Assembly (NCBI RefSeq): GCF_030463565.1
Contig: NC_134676.1
Location: 25,276,728-25,340,727, forward strand
Length of the DNA stretch: 64,000 bases
From: Pelecanus crispus
Lineage: Eukaryota; Chordata; Aves; Pelecaniformes; Pelecanidae
Reading direction: 5' to 3'
Shown here: one piece after another, positions 14,277 through 26,569 of the stretch
How the letters are laid out: each line of letters opens with the position of its first letter
Position numbering within the stretch: position 1 is the stretch's first letter
Program-made: the position numbers and the translations under genes
Notes under the pieces: generated by a model
Databases searched by the model: none
Told to the model about the DNA's origin: nothing
The model's input: the letters and a program-made list of their open reading frames with translations, nothing else

Positions 14277-15060
14277 AGACTTGTGTACATTGAGGTTCTT
14301 CAGGTGGTCTTGAACCTGATCTTCCCTTACAGTGGGAGGGGCTTTACCCCCCTGATCCTCATCTTTTGGTCTATCGATTTGGGAGGGGTGAGGAGAGAGG
14401 TTACTGGTGAAGACTGAGGCAAAGAAGTTGCTGAGTACCTCAGCCTTCTCCTCATCCGTTGATACAAGTTAGCCTTTCTTGTTCATTGTGGGGGTATGCT
14501 TTCTTTAACCTTCCTTTTCTGGTTGATATACCTGCAGAAGTCCTTCTTGTTATCCTTTACATCCCTTGCCAAATTCAGCTCCATCCTCGCCTTGGCCTTC
14601 CTGACCTCCTCCCTACACAACTGGGCAGTTTCCCTGTATTCCCCCTAGGACACCTGTCCCTGGTTCCACTGCCTGTGCAGTTCGCTCTTACTCTTTAGTT
14701 TGACCAGTAGGTCTCAACTCAGCCACGCTGGTCTCTTCCCTTCCTTGCCTGATTTCTTACACTTGGGGACTGATAGCTCTTGCGCTCTATGGAAGGTGTC
14801 CTTAAAGATCTGCCAGCTCTGTTCTGTTCCCCTGTCCCTGAGGACCATCTCCCAGGGGGTCCTTCTGACTAACTCTTTGAAGAGCTGGAAGTTTGCTTTT
14901 CTAAAATTTAGGGTCCTGACTGTACTCCTCGCTTTTCCCATGTCCCTCAGGAGCGTGAACTCCATCAACGCGTATCACTGCAGCCCAAGCTGCCTCCAGT
15001 CTTGACGTCACCGATGAGCTTACTTGCATTGGTGACCATCAGGTCCAGTATCGCATCCCC
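14277..15060 (-). pseudogene. CR1 ORF2 linker between endonuclease and RT, broken
   Basis: The segment between the RT and endonuclease domains of the same CR1. The frame open at 14,714-14,968 on the minus strand has 'FQLFKELVRRTPWEMVL' followed by 'SWQIFKDTFHRAQEL', which is the known CR1/avian LINE linker pattern. Nearer the RT, around 14,400-14,470, the plus strand reads 'gaagactgaggcaaagaagttgctgag', a stretch also found in the second CR1 of this window, where an LTR has interrupted it. The frames are not continuous with the RT or the endonuclease, so more than one indel has accumulated. Confidence 0.8.
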
Positions 15061-15570
15061 TCAGGTAGGGGTGTCTATTACCTGGCTTAGGAAGTTGTTG
15101 TCTATGCATTCCAGGAATCTCCTGGATTGCCTACAGCTCGCCGTGTTGCTTTTCCAGCAAATGTTGGGGTGGTTGAAGTCCCCCAGCAGGACGAGAGTCT
15201 GCAAGCGTAAAGCCTCCCAGAGCTGGAGGAAGAAGGCTTCGTCAGCAGGCTCCCCTTGATCAGGTGGCCTGTAGTAGACACCAACCACAAGGTTCCCTTT
15301 GTTGCCTCTATCTCTGACTCTTACCCATAAGCTTTTGACCTGCTTGTGGCTATTCTTCAGGGACAGCTCTTCACACTGTACTGATTTCTTTATGTAGAGG
15401 GCAACACCTCTGCCCATCCTTCCTCGCCTGTCCCTTCTGAACAGCCTGTAGCCTTCAATAGCCACATTCCAGTTGTGGGATTCATCCCACCAAGTTTTGG
15501 TTATGGCAATCAGGTCATAGCTTTCTAGTAGCACAGCAGCTTCCAGCTCCTCCTATTTGTTCCCCATGCT
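15061..15570 (-). pseudogene. CR1 ORF2 endonuclease domain, broken
   Basis: N-terminal apurinic-like (exonuclease-endonuclease-phosphatase fold) endonuclease of CR1 ORF2, which nicks target DNA. The frame at 15,061-15,534 shows 'YDLIAITKTWWDESHNW', 'GVALYIKK', 'VVGVYYRPPDQGEPADEAF' and 'LLGDFNHPNICW', in the usual order. The catalytic Glu of the ITETWWD block is Lys here (ITKTW), a substitution expected to abolish cleavage. Just upstream in the same frame is a short Met-Gly-Asn-Lys run with a TAG at 15,553-15,555 where the family has Gln, a single C-to-T type change. So the Met at 15,534 is only the first Met after a stop and not a natural start. Confidence 0.88.
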
Positions 15571-15859
15571 GTGTGTGTTTGTGTAGAGGCATTTCATCTG
15601 GGCTGTTGGCCATGCCACCTTCTTAGTGGAAGATCCCTTGTTTCCCTTTGGGTATTTCATGAAGGTTTCCTTGTGAGCTCCTACTACCTCAGGAGCGCCC
15701 GGCGCTCATCTCTGAAAGACTTCGACTGTGCTGCAGCGTCCCCATAATACATGGCGAACATGTTGAAGGCTCACAGTATCACCCCATCCCTCTAACCATT
15801 GCGTACCGTCCCACAGCTTGTCACAGACAAGCCTGATATATTCCCCCTCGCCCTTCACA

Positions 15860-16950
15860 TATAGTTTAAAGCCCTGTCAATGAGCCCCGCAAGCTCCTGA
15901 GCAAAGACCCTGTTTTCCCTTTGAGAAAGGTGGCTCCCATTTGTCGCCAGCAAGCCTGGTGCCATGTAGGCTGTCCCATTATCAAAGATCCAAAGTTGTG
16001 ATGGTGGCACCAGCCTTGGAGCCATGTGTTAAGAGATTGGATCCACCTGTTCCTACCAATGTCACCTCCCACAACTGGAAGGAGGGAGGAAAAAATAACC
16101 TGTGCCCTCAATTCCCTCACTAACAATCCCAAGGCGCACTGCAACTTTGTCACCACCCACATGGAAGAGCAGTAAGGGGTAGTAGTCCGAGGGCAGTACC
16201 AGGCTGGGAAGTCTCCTGGTGATATCTCTGACCTGGGCTCCTGGCAGGCAGCGGACTTCCCTATGTGGAGGGTCCACCCGGCATATTGGACCCTCCGTTC
16301 CCCTCAGGAGGGAGTCTCCTACAACTATGACCCGTCTTTTCTTCCTTGTGGAGGTGGCAGTAATATGGGGATAGGTCATTGTAGTCTTGGTGACTCTTCT
16401 GGTGTATATGGATCGACGCCCACATCGTCCACTGAGTGGTCCTCCACATCTAGAGCCTCATACCTATTGTGCAGAGGCACCTGGGGGGTCACGGTGGGCA
16501 AGGAAAGGGTTCGCTTGCCGCCCCGATTGTGGACTTGTTTCCACTCACTGCTTCCCTCTAAGACCCTGCCTACATCCTGGTGGGGGGAGGATACTGGCTC
16601 CTTTTGGTCACAGGCTTTCTCTGGAGGCTGTCCCTGGTCAGGTTTCCGGGAGCTCAGAGCGTGATTCCACCTGTCTATCTCTTGCTCACACTCCTTGATG
16701 CTCCGCAGCCTGTCTACTTCCTCCCTTAGCTCTGCCACCAGGCCGAGTAGATAATCGACTTGGTCACAGCGCACACCGCTGTTTGCTCCACCCACATCTG
16801 TTCCCAGAGCAAGCTGGTGGCACTCCCTGCAGCCGGAGACCTGGACGGCTGTGTGTTTCCCTGGGAGCTCAGTCCACCTTTTTAATGAGAGACATCAGAC
16901 AGACCAGGCAGGCAGTGCTGAGACACTTCTGAGTGCAAGTGGGGACCATG
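15860..16950 (-). pseudogene. CR1 ORF1 with SGNH esterase-like domain, broken
   Basis: Remains of CR1 ORF1, the RNA-binding/accessory protein. From the N-terminus: a Cys pair 'CLVC' at about 16,905 and, one frame over, 'CREC' at about 16,835, together a zinc-binding-like motif split by a frameshift. Then comes a heptad-like, charged stretch 'LLGLVAELREEVDRLRSI' (frame 16,376-16,795), then an esterase domain (frame 16,062-16,379) with the nucleophile block 'VIVVGDSLLRGTEG', Ser codon at about 16,311-16,313. The block-III element reads HVGGD where the family has HVGTN-like sequence. The last part (frame 15,866-16,162) has 'SLLPVVG' and 'NTWLQGWC'. The final Asp-x-x-His block reads TNGSHLS: the catalytic Asp is Asn (codon at 15,939-15,941) and the His (15,930-15,932) remains. 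The GDSL/SGNH domain in CR1 ORF1 is known; its loss here is seen directly. Confidence 0.8.
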
Positions 16951-16955
16951 TGTTC

Positions 16956-19672
16956 TTTTTTTTTAATATATTGAAAACATGACAGAGATGGATTTTAATG
17001 TCTATGTTAAACAAAACGGTGATCTGAGTTTAGTTCCTTGTTGCCAAAGCTATCAGTCAGAACCAGCACTTTTGTTTGTAATTCCAGAAGTGAAATGGAG
17101 ACCCAAAAGGAAATGACACTTTGGGGATTAGAGTTAAATAACATTAGTTCATCAGCTTGCACTTATGCTGTATGTCCTGTAGGCAGTGGCTATGTACTTT
17201 TTTGGATAGTGTTAATCTAATGCAGTTAGCAAACATTAATTCAGTGTTTGAACAACACTGTCAAAGAATAAGGATCACATATTCACCCTGGGCTAGTGCC
17301 AAAGATGTCGAGATTTGAAAGGTAGGCGTTACAGTGCCCTGTGTCTTTGTCTTGCTAAATCCTCTACCATACCGCACTAGTTTCAAAAGGAGAGGATGAA
17401 AAGCTACTAGCCAGTCACTGGTGGTGAAAGAAAAATACATACCTGAAATATTGTGCACTGAAGTGCAGTCCGTGTTACACTAACGGTACTAACCTGTGCT
17501 CTGCCAATTCAGATATGTCGCTTCCCCCATACAGTGCCATACAGTGTAAAGTAAGGTACTTCCCATGAACACCTCCTAGGTGCAAAGCAAACTCAGTAAA
17601 GGTAGCCAGTAACTAGCAGACAACCAGGCATGTTTTCACCCTGTCTCTTCTCCAGATGTTGAGGTAGTAAGCAGCAAACTATTACTATTTGAGATCTGCA
17701 GCTCAAAGCTGCCCTCAAGAAGGGGCCAGAGAAGTAAGGCTTGCTTTCCTCTTTCTAACCTGTTTTTTCTGGTTATACATATGTATATATATTTCCGGTA
17801 AAATATATGTTTCTGTCACTCAGGAGAAGCCTCTTCAAAGTCTGCCTCTATACAATAAAGCTGATGTCTTGGGCACTTCCCATGGAAGGAAGAAATTTGC
17901 ATGCTAACTCTTGATCTGTGTCTAAATTATGCCTGAAGAAAGTTTAAAGCAAAATGGTCATTACAGTGGCCGAAAGCTGCATCTTCCTTGTCTTGGTAGG
18001 GTGCTATAAATACCTGGATGTGGAGCTAGGCTGCTTCTTTCTCTTCCTCATTCTCCTCGTGAGTCTTGAACTCCTTGTTGGTTAACCACACAGCTTCAGC
18101 CATTGAGGTGAGGTGTGCCCCGCTGACTGCAGGCAGATGGACACATTGTTGGGACACATACGTTTTTCTCCCATTTGATTGAAGTGGTAATCTTGCTTTC
18201 TTGATTCCTGGATGAATGTTTTAGCCTTCCAGCTGTTTTATCAAAGAATCAGGGGAGAGGAGAAGTACCACTGCTGCATTTGGAAAGCAAGCTGCAATAA
18301 CAGCATTCTGCAGGAGCCCAAGCCTGCCTGCACCTTAAGTAAGCTGAGAAAACATCTACCAAATTCGGCTCTCCAGGAGACATAAACTAGTTTTTGAATT
18401 CCAGTGAGGTTCATTTGAGAGAGGTGGAGGAACCAGGATTTGGGTAGAAACACTATATCCAAAAGCAAGATGCTTTATTCACCTAAGCTCTTTACCCACT
18501 GCCCTGGTCAGCTTGGTGCCAAGCCCCCCATTCTTAACACATACTTAAAACTTGCTATGCAAAAGCTGCCTGCCACTTACTCAAACAGCAAATTCATAAA
18601 AAACTGTAATTCATTGTCAATAGTTGCTGTGCGCCACTTTGTCTTGCAGAAAACTAAGATTGTTCTTGCACACTATGGAACATGGATAATTTGTAAGCTT
18701 GAACTGTATCTACTACCCACTGCAAGTGTAATTCAGCTTGACATGCATAAAGCTAGGAAGTTGAATAATTATTGATCACACTTTATTTAAGAATTCAAAT
18801 AGGCAGTGTAGGAACTATATATCACAGTGTTTCATTTCTCCTAAAAACTGTATATTGTACCAGCATTTCTAGTGCTGTGTGATTCAACAGGCAAATGTAA
18901 GTGCATATTTCAAGATAAACACCTTCTCAGTGCTTCTGACACAATTTCTGATTACAGAAGTATACACGTACTATAGATGTGCATCTGGTGGCTGATACTT
19001 CATTTTCCACAGTGAATATCTTATTTTGCCTAGCTGGGCTTTGACTTCAGAAAAAATGAAGCATTGCTTGGAGAGGTAATGTACCTGGAAAAGACAGGGC
19101 CACATACATCTCTTCATCTCAGCCAGTTACACTAGGAAAGTACTTACCCACCTCTGCAGTTCTACACAGTCTCACATGGAGTAAAATTCAGCACTTCTTA
19201 GTGATGGCATTGAATCAGCTTGCTCCAGGTATGCTTTGGTGTAAGTGTCAAATTATGAGAGAAGCCAAAAAGTTCTACATTTGTCACAACTCTTTGGAGT
19301 TAACTACGAACGATTAGTTATGGCCCACAAGCCAATAACTATTCTAGTGATAGTGGTGTCTGGACAGTGGTTTCTGTAAATTCTTCGCATTTTTCTTTTT
19401 GAAGAGACTGCATAACTTAGGATTTTGATTATTATTTCATATTTTTGACAATTTAAATGCTCCTTATGGAAGATGAGTTTACTTCCCTGCAGAAGTTATG
19501 CCAAATACCATGTTTCTGCTGAGCCTGCTGTGAATCAAATTAAACCCTGTGCACTGCATAGTCTGAACTGGTAACCATCACTGCTTAATCCTCATATGGT
19601 CCTTAATTCTTTTTGGCACAGAGGTTATTAAAGTGCAGGACTACAAGTATTTTGCCCCTTTGCATGATGACA
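16956..19672. other. Non-coding stretch, no gene recognised
   Basis: Nothing recognisable as a gene or transposon. A 10-bp direct repeat (ccatacagtg twice) lies near 17,528-17,547. Short open frames occur on both strands and look like chance. Confidence 0.6.
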
Positions 19673-19733
19673 ATGGTTGGACTCAATGATCTTAAAGGTC
19701 TTTTCTAACCTAGATGATTCTGCGATTCTATGG
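19673..19733 (+). mobile_element. CR1 3' tail fragment (plus)
   Basis: About 60 bp of the very 3' end of a CR1 in plus orientation: 'atggttggactcaatgatc', then 'ttaaaggtcttttctaacct', ending in degenerate copies of the ATTCTATG octamer ('gattctgcgattctatgg'). Extreme 5' truncation like this is common for CR1. Confidence 0.85.
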
Positions 19734-21798
19734 TAAGTGTAAAGACCTAGTACAGTCTACGTCATGAAATGGATGGATATTCATTTTCTGTCTAGAGAAG
19801 CATGTGGGCTTATTGTAACAAATTTTGAAATACATTGCAGAAGACAGCCACTCTGCCCTTTTCTAGTTATCATGCTTTCTCACTAGCACTATCAAAACAC
19901 ACAAATGACTTATTAGAGCTAAAAATTACTTTTGTAAATATGAAGTGAGCTAGAAAGACACGTGCACTACGATGACCTGATCGAACAGCTCAAACCTTTT
20001 TAGTATTTCACTCGCCCCAGCTCTCTTGTCTACCTTTTAAGCTTCTGGTAGCTGTATTGCATTGTGCAGGGTGCCACATCATAGTACAATAAAAGCACCA
20101 TTTATGCCAGTAAAGCTGGTGAAATGAATTACAGTAATAGAAATAAATAAAACAAGCCATGAAATTATGTTAAAAAGTATGTTTTTTTCTGCTTAAAACA
20201 AAGATTTTTGGCCAAGGGTTTATCTGGAAAACAGGTGACTACTCTGCCTTACTATACAGTCTCTTTTATGCACAGCACTTATTTCTAAATAGTTTAAAAC
20301 CAAAGTAGCATGAAAAAGCCCTCAAGATTCTTCGTGCAGACCCAGATGTAAAAATACAAAAATAAAATCTTACCACTGTACTATGCACTGATCTGGCCAG
20401 AATGCCTCCCTCTTAGCAAGTCAGTCATATTCATACATCACAAAAATCCACAAACTTGAAGTGTCTGTCAAAACATTTTTATTGGTTACATTTGCTAATG
20501 TTGAAGAAAAATAACAGAATTCTATGAACCTCAGTAGAGAAATGGGCCATTTCTAAAATAACAACATTGAGCAGAGTGTCTGATTTGTATTTGGATGTAA
20601 TTAAGTTTGACTCAGAAGCCCTTGCCTGCAAAACTGTTATTACTGAAAGAAAGAGAATAGAGCCTGGCAAGATTTAGGTGATAATTCTGGGTTTCTGTGG
20701 ATGCAGCTGTAGGACATATTTGGAAGAGAAAGACAACATAGTGCTGTATGGTTCTCAAAATATGAATGGCAACATGCTGAAAGCAGTAAAACTTTATTTT
20801 TTTCCTCCTCCGTGCTTGCTGCATGCAAAGAAGAGCAAAGGTGCTGCCACTGATTAGAAATGCTGTTTGCAGAGAAATGTTTTCTCATCTGCATGCCCTA
20901 GAGAAATCCAACTTGTTAAAAATCAAACATTGCTGAAAAACAGGTAAACTTCTTTCTCTGGATTCACTGCTGTTCATTTTTGGTAGGTCGGATGTGCAAC
21001 TGCCTTTCACTTGAAGAGGAGTTTGCCATAAATACCAGGTGGCAAGGTTCCTATGCTAAGATCACACTTTAAAACTGAGGTGTTGCTATGCAATTTTCAG
21101 TATGAAATAACATGACAACTGTGAGCCTTCACTCTTTGTTTTGTCTTAGTCATTAGTAGTATTAAAGTTAGGAGTGTTAAAAATACTGCTTTGATACCAC
21201 TGCAACTCCCTTTTGCTGCGGGTTGCTTGCGGGGTTAGGCTATGATTTAAAGTGTTGTGCTGTGTTACCACTTGAGTCAGTTTACTCCCCGCTGGCAGAG
21301 ATCTGCCTCTAGGGTGCCTTGAGGTTGTGAAGTGCTAGCAGGAATCGTTTGTGTTCCTGCAAAGCAGCCTGCTGAAATGAGAAGCTGCATGGCTTAAGCC
21401 TGATTCTGTGATGTTCAGCTTTTATAACTTGGTTTTGGTTCTCAGCCCTTCCATGACATAAGCAGACACAGGTATCAAGATACTCCGTTCTTCTTTTCTG
21501 GGACATATCTAAAGTTAACTCTGTGGTTCACTATAATTTTATCTGAGTTTGATTAGCCACAAGGAATGATAGATTAAAACCAGATATTGCCAGGAAGTAA
21601 ATGTCTTGACATCTTCTTGAACAAATAAAAAACAGTTGGTACTTGAGACACTTGAGTCTTTGAAAATAAGGGTGTTCATAGCTGTGTTGCTTTCCAATGG
21701 GCAATGGATAGTCTAGATGGAGTGGTGACCTGGTGGCCAAAAAAGGAAAAAAAAAAAGCAACAACAAGGAAATGGTAAATATATGTGGGAATTTCAGA

Positions 21799-21900
21799 AG
21801 ATTCTTCTTATTTCTGTTTTACTTTTCCCTTTCTTCTTCCTTGTTCTTCTTCCTTGTCTCTTCCTTTTCTCGTTTTCTTTTCTTGACTCTTCTGCTCTAT
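21799..21900. repeat. Polypyrimidine low-complexity tract
   Basis: About 100 bp almost wholly C and T on the plus strand (runs of ctt, tcc and ttc), with only a few purines. It has no fixed repeat unit, so it is a low-complexity tract and not a true microsatellite. The minus strand is correspondingly Lys/Arg/Glu-coding, which explains the charged open frame there. Confidence 0.8.
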
Positions 21901-24184
21901 CTGCAATTACTTTCTTGGTACAAATGTAAACCCAGACATTTCTGAGCATAATGTATTGAAATTCTTTATACAAATGCAAATGTGTATAAAACATTTCTGA
22001 CACCTGTTTGGCTTCCTACCATGGAAATAATGACAAAATATACTCTTAAACATGAGTAAGGCAGACATGACAGACCCAATGTGAAACGCAGTCTGGCTAC
22101 AAGTACTCTACGCATCTCTGCAAATTTATACCAAAATGGCCTGAAGAGATCTAGCTTCCATAAATACAACATAGCACTTTACTGCCAGCTTTCTTACCAG
22201 TTTATGAGGAGAGCCAGGTTTAAGCCTTAAACTTTTTTCCTAGGATATCAGAAATGACTGTTTATCTCACTCTCTGCTCTGCAACACTGAGACTTGCATA
22301 TAAGCTAACAAGAAATAAATGAAGAAAGTTTGCAAACTTTATAAAGATTTATGACATATATGCATATACTAATGTCAATGTACATATTATATGCAATTTA
22401 CAATTCTAGTTTTTAATTTTTCCTAAAGAACTTAATTTTTCAGGGAAGTTGAACTGTCCACTCTTTTCAGTGACTATGCTAGGATCTCTTCTATCTGCTG
22501 TCTAACATATTGCATGGAAATAGAGCCTATACACACGGCAGTCCTCAGGTATAATTGTGATGCTAAGGCTACTGTGGAAGCTGATAGCAGTTCCCAGGTC
22601 CAGGTATGTGCCCTGGCTCTGTCCCAGCTCTATGTTTGGGTGAGATCACTGTGTACATCCTTGTTTCTTCACACCCCAGAAACCTGTCATGGTTTCTGCT
22701 GGAAGGAATCCCCAGCACCTGGTCCAAAAACCAAAAAGAAGGTGGAGTGCAGTTATCCAAGTTCACAGACTGGATAATTGAAGAACTGAGACCCTGAACC
22801 TAACACTCAGCTTAGATGTAGCTGTTTAAGATATGCAGGGAATAAATCCTGTTCTTCTCTGAGGCCTTGGGACCTGAGAGCCAGACAAAGAAAGGTGTGC
22901 TTGTTTCCAGATGGTTGATTGCCTTCCAGTCCTCTCCTGGACTTAGGCATTTTAACATTTCATTTTAAATTTTGTTTCTTTTTTAAAAAGTCCTTAGTCA
23001 ACTTGGGTTCTGTGGTAGAGTAAGTCATAATTTGTTTGAGATTTCTGTTTTCAAGTTGTACTATTTATTAATGTGATATGAGTTTGCATACTTAAAAATC
23101 ACTGGTCTAATCTATACATTTTGCAGTATTCAGAACTGAATGTCATCCCAAAATATATGTTAATATTTAAATTACATATTCTCCATAAAACATAAAGAAA
23201 GACAAACTACAAGCACATTCACATCTCTTGATTACATTTATGGGTTTTAAATATCACACTGGTTCACTTACATAGCCAAAATAGTTTGGCAAATCAAAAT
23301 GAAACAATTCTTTCAAGTTAGACAAATGGTAATTACGTATATTTTAGTGTATTTACCCAACTACAGATCCGGATAAATACTGTGATTGTTAAAAGAACAT
23401 TCGTCACCTAAAAAATTATTGTTCCACTAGAAGCAATTATTTCATAGATAAAAACACTGATTATTCATTGAGAGTGTTTTGGTTTGGCTTTTTGGTTTTT
23501 TTTCCAGTTACGCATAAATATTTCTATGAGCCTTCAGTAGTTTATGTTACTATGAATGGCAAAGTGTGTCACAGCAGGCATACTTACATATGTATCTCAC
23601 TTCCTCACGCTTGCAGGGAGACGTGTCACAGGGGACAGAGGTGCAGTATCACAGCTGGCCAGCCCGAGCTCCTGCCGAAATCTTCCCACGGTACCAGCCT
23701 CCCACACGCGGCCTGTGAAGGGCAGATACTCTCCATTTCTACTGACCCTCTTGTCCCCAATAAACTTTCTGACCTCTGTTTTCTACATGTTAGAAAAATG
23801 AAAGGATTACTTTACTTACATTAGTTTTCTTACTTTAAATTTGTATTCATTTAGTGACCTATGCTTTAGTTATGCAACACTATAGCGTGTTTGCACTAAC
23901 TATGCTACATAAAATACAATGGTGGGTTAATAGTAGGATAATTTCCCTGTGGAAAATAATTATGGCTTTGACCCTCCTGGAGTCAGAATAAAATGCTGCA
24001 GGGATAAGAGAACTTATTATTGTTAACTCCCTAAATCCTACCAGAACAGCTGAACTGAAAAATAGCTTATGTGCTTTGGGTAAATTTTTCATTCAACAGA
24101 TTATCATGACACAGAGTTGAGAGATATGTACATATTATCCTTTCCAAGACTTTTTTAGCTTTTATGTCATTGACAGGGTTGTTG

Positions 24185-24206
24185 TTTTTTTTTTTTTTTT
24201 TTTTTT
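24185..24206. repeat. Poly-T homopolymer (22 T)
   Basis: Uninterrupted run of 22 T following 'gttgttg'. It could be a simple slippage run; no adjoining retrotransposon body is visible. Confidence 0.9.
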
Positions 24207-25503
24207 GACTGGATCAAGCATTTAATCGTTTGATTTGTCTGGAATCTCATTTTAGAAGTCATTACTAAATCCATCAGGACCTAGAGCTGTGTTAGAGTGA
24301 TTTAATATCCTTATAACATTGCCCTATATTTGCCAGCAGTTCTAATTATCACATTAAATGCACTGCAATGACAGAAAAAATAAAACACATCAAAATGATT
24401 ATAAATGGTTTTGAAAACTTGAAAACATTCTTTTTGAAAGAAGTGTGGCTGTTGAAAGAGCCTTTTAAACTGCTATTTAAGAAGTCATCGAACCTCTTTT
24501 TGCTCAATTGTTGATTGCATTATTGGAAATAATTGCTTATTTTCATTTTAAAGGGATGGCTAAGACAGTTTACTCAACTTAGCATCACATGAGTGTACTT
24601 CAGCTTGTATTGTGTTGTATACCTACAATTTTAAAAGGATTTTAAAATCACTAAATATGCTAATTAATTTCAATAGGTCAGAATCAAGGTTTCCTGGGTA
24701 ATTGTACATAATCAGATGCATTATTATGGTATTAAAAAACGGACTCATGTTATAGAATACATGTCAAGTGCTTGTTGAGGGGGTATCTTTTTTATATTTC
24801 TTTATATTCCCTTGCCTCATGGGTACCCTTAGGCCTGACATACCTCATAAACCCCAGTCCTTGCAATGAACATAGAATCATTAATTTTTGCCTGGTGTTT
24901 TCTGTGATATTCATTGCTGTAATAAAACAGTGTTTCATAAATGAATTAATTTCTTATTGCAACAGTTCTATGAGTGAAATATATTTTATCTTTATGCAGG
25001 GTGAACAGGAGTTTCAACTGCTAGAGACACAATGTTTAGGTGAGCTTGGCTGGAGATGCAACAGGCCAATTTTTCAAAGTGCTCAGTAAAGCTTATTTAA
25101 GAATCTCCAGTGGATTTTCCCAATTTAATTTCTTTCTAACAGTTTTGATTTAAATTAAACTTTGTCTTTGAGAAAGAAATAAAAAAAGAAAAGAAAGAAT
25201 ATCCTTAAGTTTCTCCAGGATATTCTGATTCAATTTTTAATTTTGCAATTATTTTGTTTTCAGGATTCTTTATAAAGTTGTGTTTGAATGGTTTTGAAAT
25301 ACCTTTATGTAGTGAAGCATAGTAATAAAGCAAAGTATAGATTTTCATTGTAGCACAAAGCAAAATGTATTTGTATGTTAGTTCCCACTGGGGAACTTCT
25401 GTTCTTTCCCCCATTGTTGCTCAGCTCTAAGAGTTTTGATTAGAGAGCCTTGATGCCTCCTTGCTTTCTCCCTACCGTCCTGTTTCGCAGCCCCCTTATC
25501 ATT

Positions 25504-26070
25504 TGTCATGGTTTAGCCCCAGCCAGCAACTAAGCACCACGCAGATGCTCGCTCACTCCCCCTGCCCCGATGGGATGGGGGAGAGAATCGGAGGAGTAAG
25601 AGTGAAAAAACACTCCTGGGTTGAGATAAGAACAGTTTAATAATTGAAATAAAATAAAGTAAAATAATAATAATAACAACAACATAATAATAGTAATAAT
25701 GATATACAAAGCAAGTGATGCACAATGCAATTGCTCACCACCCGCTGACCGATACTCAAGACAGTTCCCCAGCAGCGATCGCTGCTCCCTGGCCAACCCC
25801 CCCAGTTTCTATACTGAGCATGACATCATATGGTATGGAATAGCCCTCTGGTCAGTTTGGATAAACTGCCTTGGCTGTGCCCCCTCCCAGTTTCTTGTGC
25901 GCCTGGCAGAGCATGGGAAGCTGACAAGTCCTTGACTAGCATAAGCAGTACTTAGCAACAACTAAAAACATCAGCGTGTTATCAACATTCTTCTCCTACT
26001 AAATCCAAAACACAGCACTGTGCCTGCTACTAGGAAGAAAATTAACTCTGTCCCAGCTGAAACCAGGACA
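25504..26070 (-). mobile_element. Solo LTR, avian ERVL-like, copy 2 (minus)
   Basis: A 567-bp solo LTR on the minus strand. Plus-strand ends are TGTCATGG and CCAGGACA, inverted repeats of TG...CA form. The 5-bp target-site duplication TCATT is perfect (25,499-25,503 and 26,071-26,075). It contains the family's AT-rich TAA/CAA trinucleotide patch (about 25,660-25,700) and the conserved block with 'gagcatgacatcatatgg' (about 25,816). It has the same orientation as the copy at 4,368 but its own distinct duplication, so the two did not arise as ends of one provirus. No coding part remains. Confidence 0.92.
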
Positions 26071-26382
26071 TCATTCAAGATACGTTTTCCAGTTCCTGTC
26101 ACAACTTGGAGAAGAGACACCTGCACCATTGTCTCACCCCCCACCTCAGTCCAGTTAACTCCCGGATTACTGTCTCATGGTGCATTGAAGGGGGATGAGC
26201 CTTTTTGAAACGGTGGGATGTTGAATGCATCCTTAAAGATCACCGTAAAGCACACGCACACTGACAAAGACAAGCTAAGGTTAGCAGGGAAACCTCAACT
26301 CGGATTTTTCCTAGATTTGGGGTGTTTTCCTACGCAGCCACACTGCTGTCCCCTACATGTTGCTTTATGGTAGTGTGGGTTA

Positions 26383-26442
26383 ATGGTTGGACTGGATGAT
26401 CTTAAAGGTCTTTTCCAACCTAAACGATTCTATGATTCTATG
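26383..26442 (+). mobile_element. CR1 3' tail fragment (plus)
   Basis: About 60 bp of CR1 3' end: 'atggttggactggatgatc', then 'ttaaaggtcttttccaacct', then 'gattctatgattctatgg', which contains the ATTCTATG octamer repeated. It is nearly identical in extent to the fragment at 19,673-19,733. Confidence 0.88.
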
Positions 26443-26569
26443 GACAATCAACCCAACCTGCCTGACCCAAACCCTTGCTTTCTGCCGTCTCAGTCTTCAC
26501 CTCAATGGCTTCTTGTTGAGCTAGTTTGCCTGTTGCCAGGCTCCAGCCTTCACTCATTTGAATTCACAC

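Larger units (their letters stand above)
12746..16955 (-). mobile_element. Near full-length CR1 LINE (minus strand)
   Basis: A CR1-type non-LTR retrotransposon of about 4.2 kb, close to the roughly 4.5 kb usually quoted for complete avian CR1. Its 3' end is at the low coordinate, where the plus strand reads 'agaatgctttgggttggaag', the typical reverse of the CR1 3' terminus. Going upstream on the minus strand one meets the end of ORF2 (about 12,788), reverse transcriptase (to about 14,276), a linker (about 14,700-14,970), endonuclease (15,061-15,560) and ORF1 (about 15,860-16,950) with an esterase-like domain, a coiled coil and Cys motifs. Most CR1 copies in birds are cut short at the 5' end within the last kilobase, so this copy is unusual. 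Both ORFs carry stops and frameshifts, so it is dead. The 5' limit is approximate: sequence after 16,955 turns T/A-rich and no longer looks like CR1. Confidence 0.92.
19734..25498. other. Non-coding stretch, no gene recognised
   Basis: AT-rich DNA without a recognisable gene. It contains a strongly pyrimidine-biased tract at about 21,799-21,900 and a run of 22 T at 24,185-24,206. The open frames within the pyrimidine tract are artefacts of composition. Confidence 0.6.

Noticed and set aside
4368..26070. The two minus-strand LTRs as ends of a single 21.7-kb provirus
   Set aside because: Each has its own perfect and different 5-bp duplication (GGCTC and TCATT), and the DNA between holds no retroviral genes.
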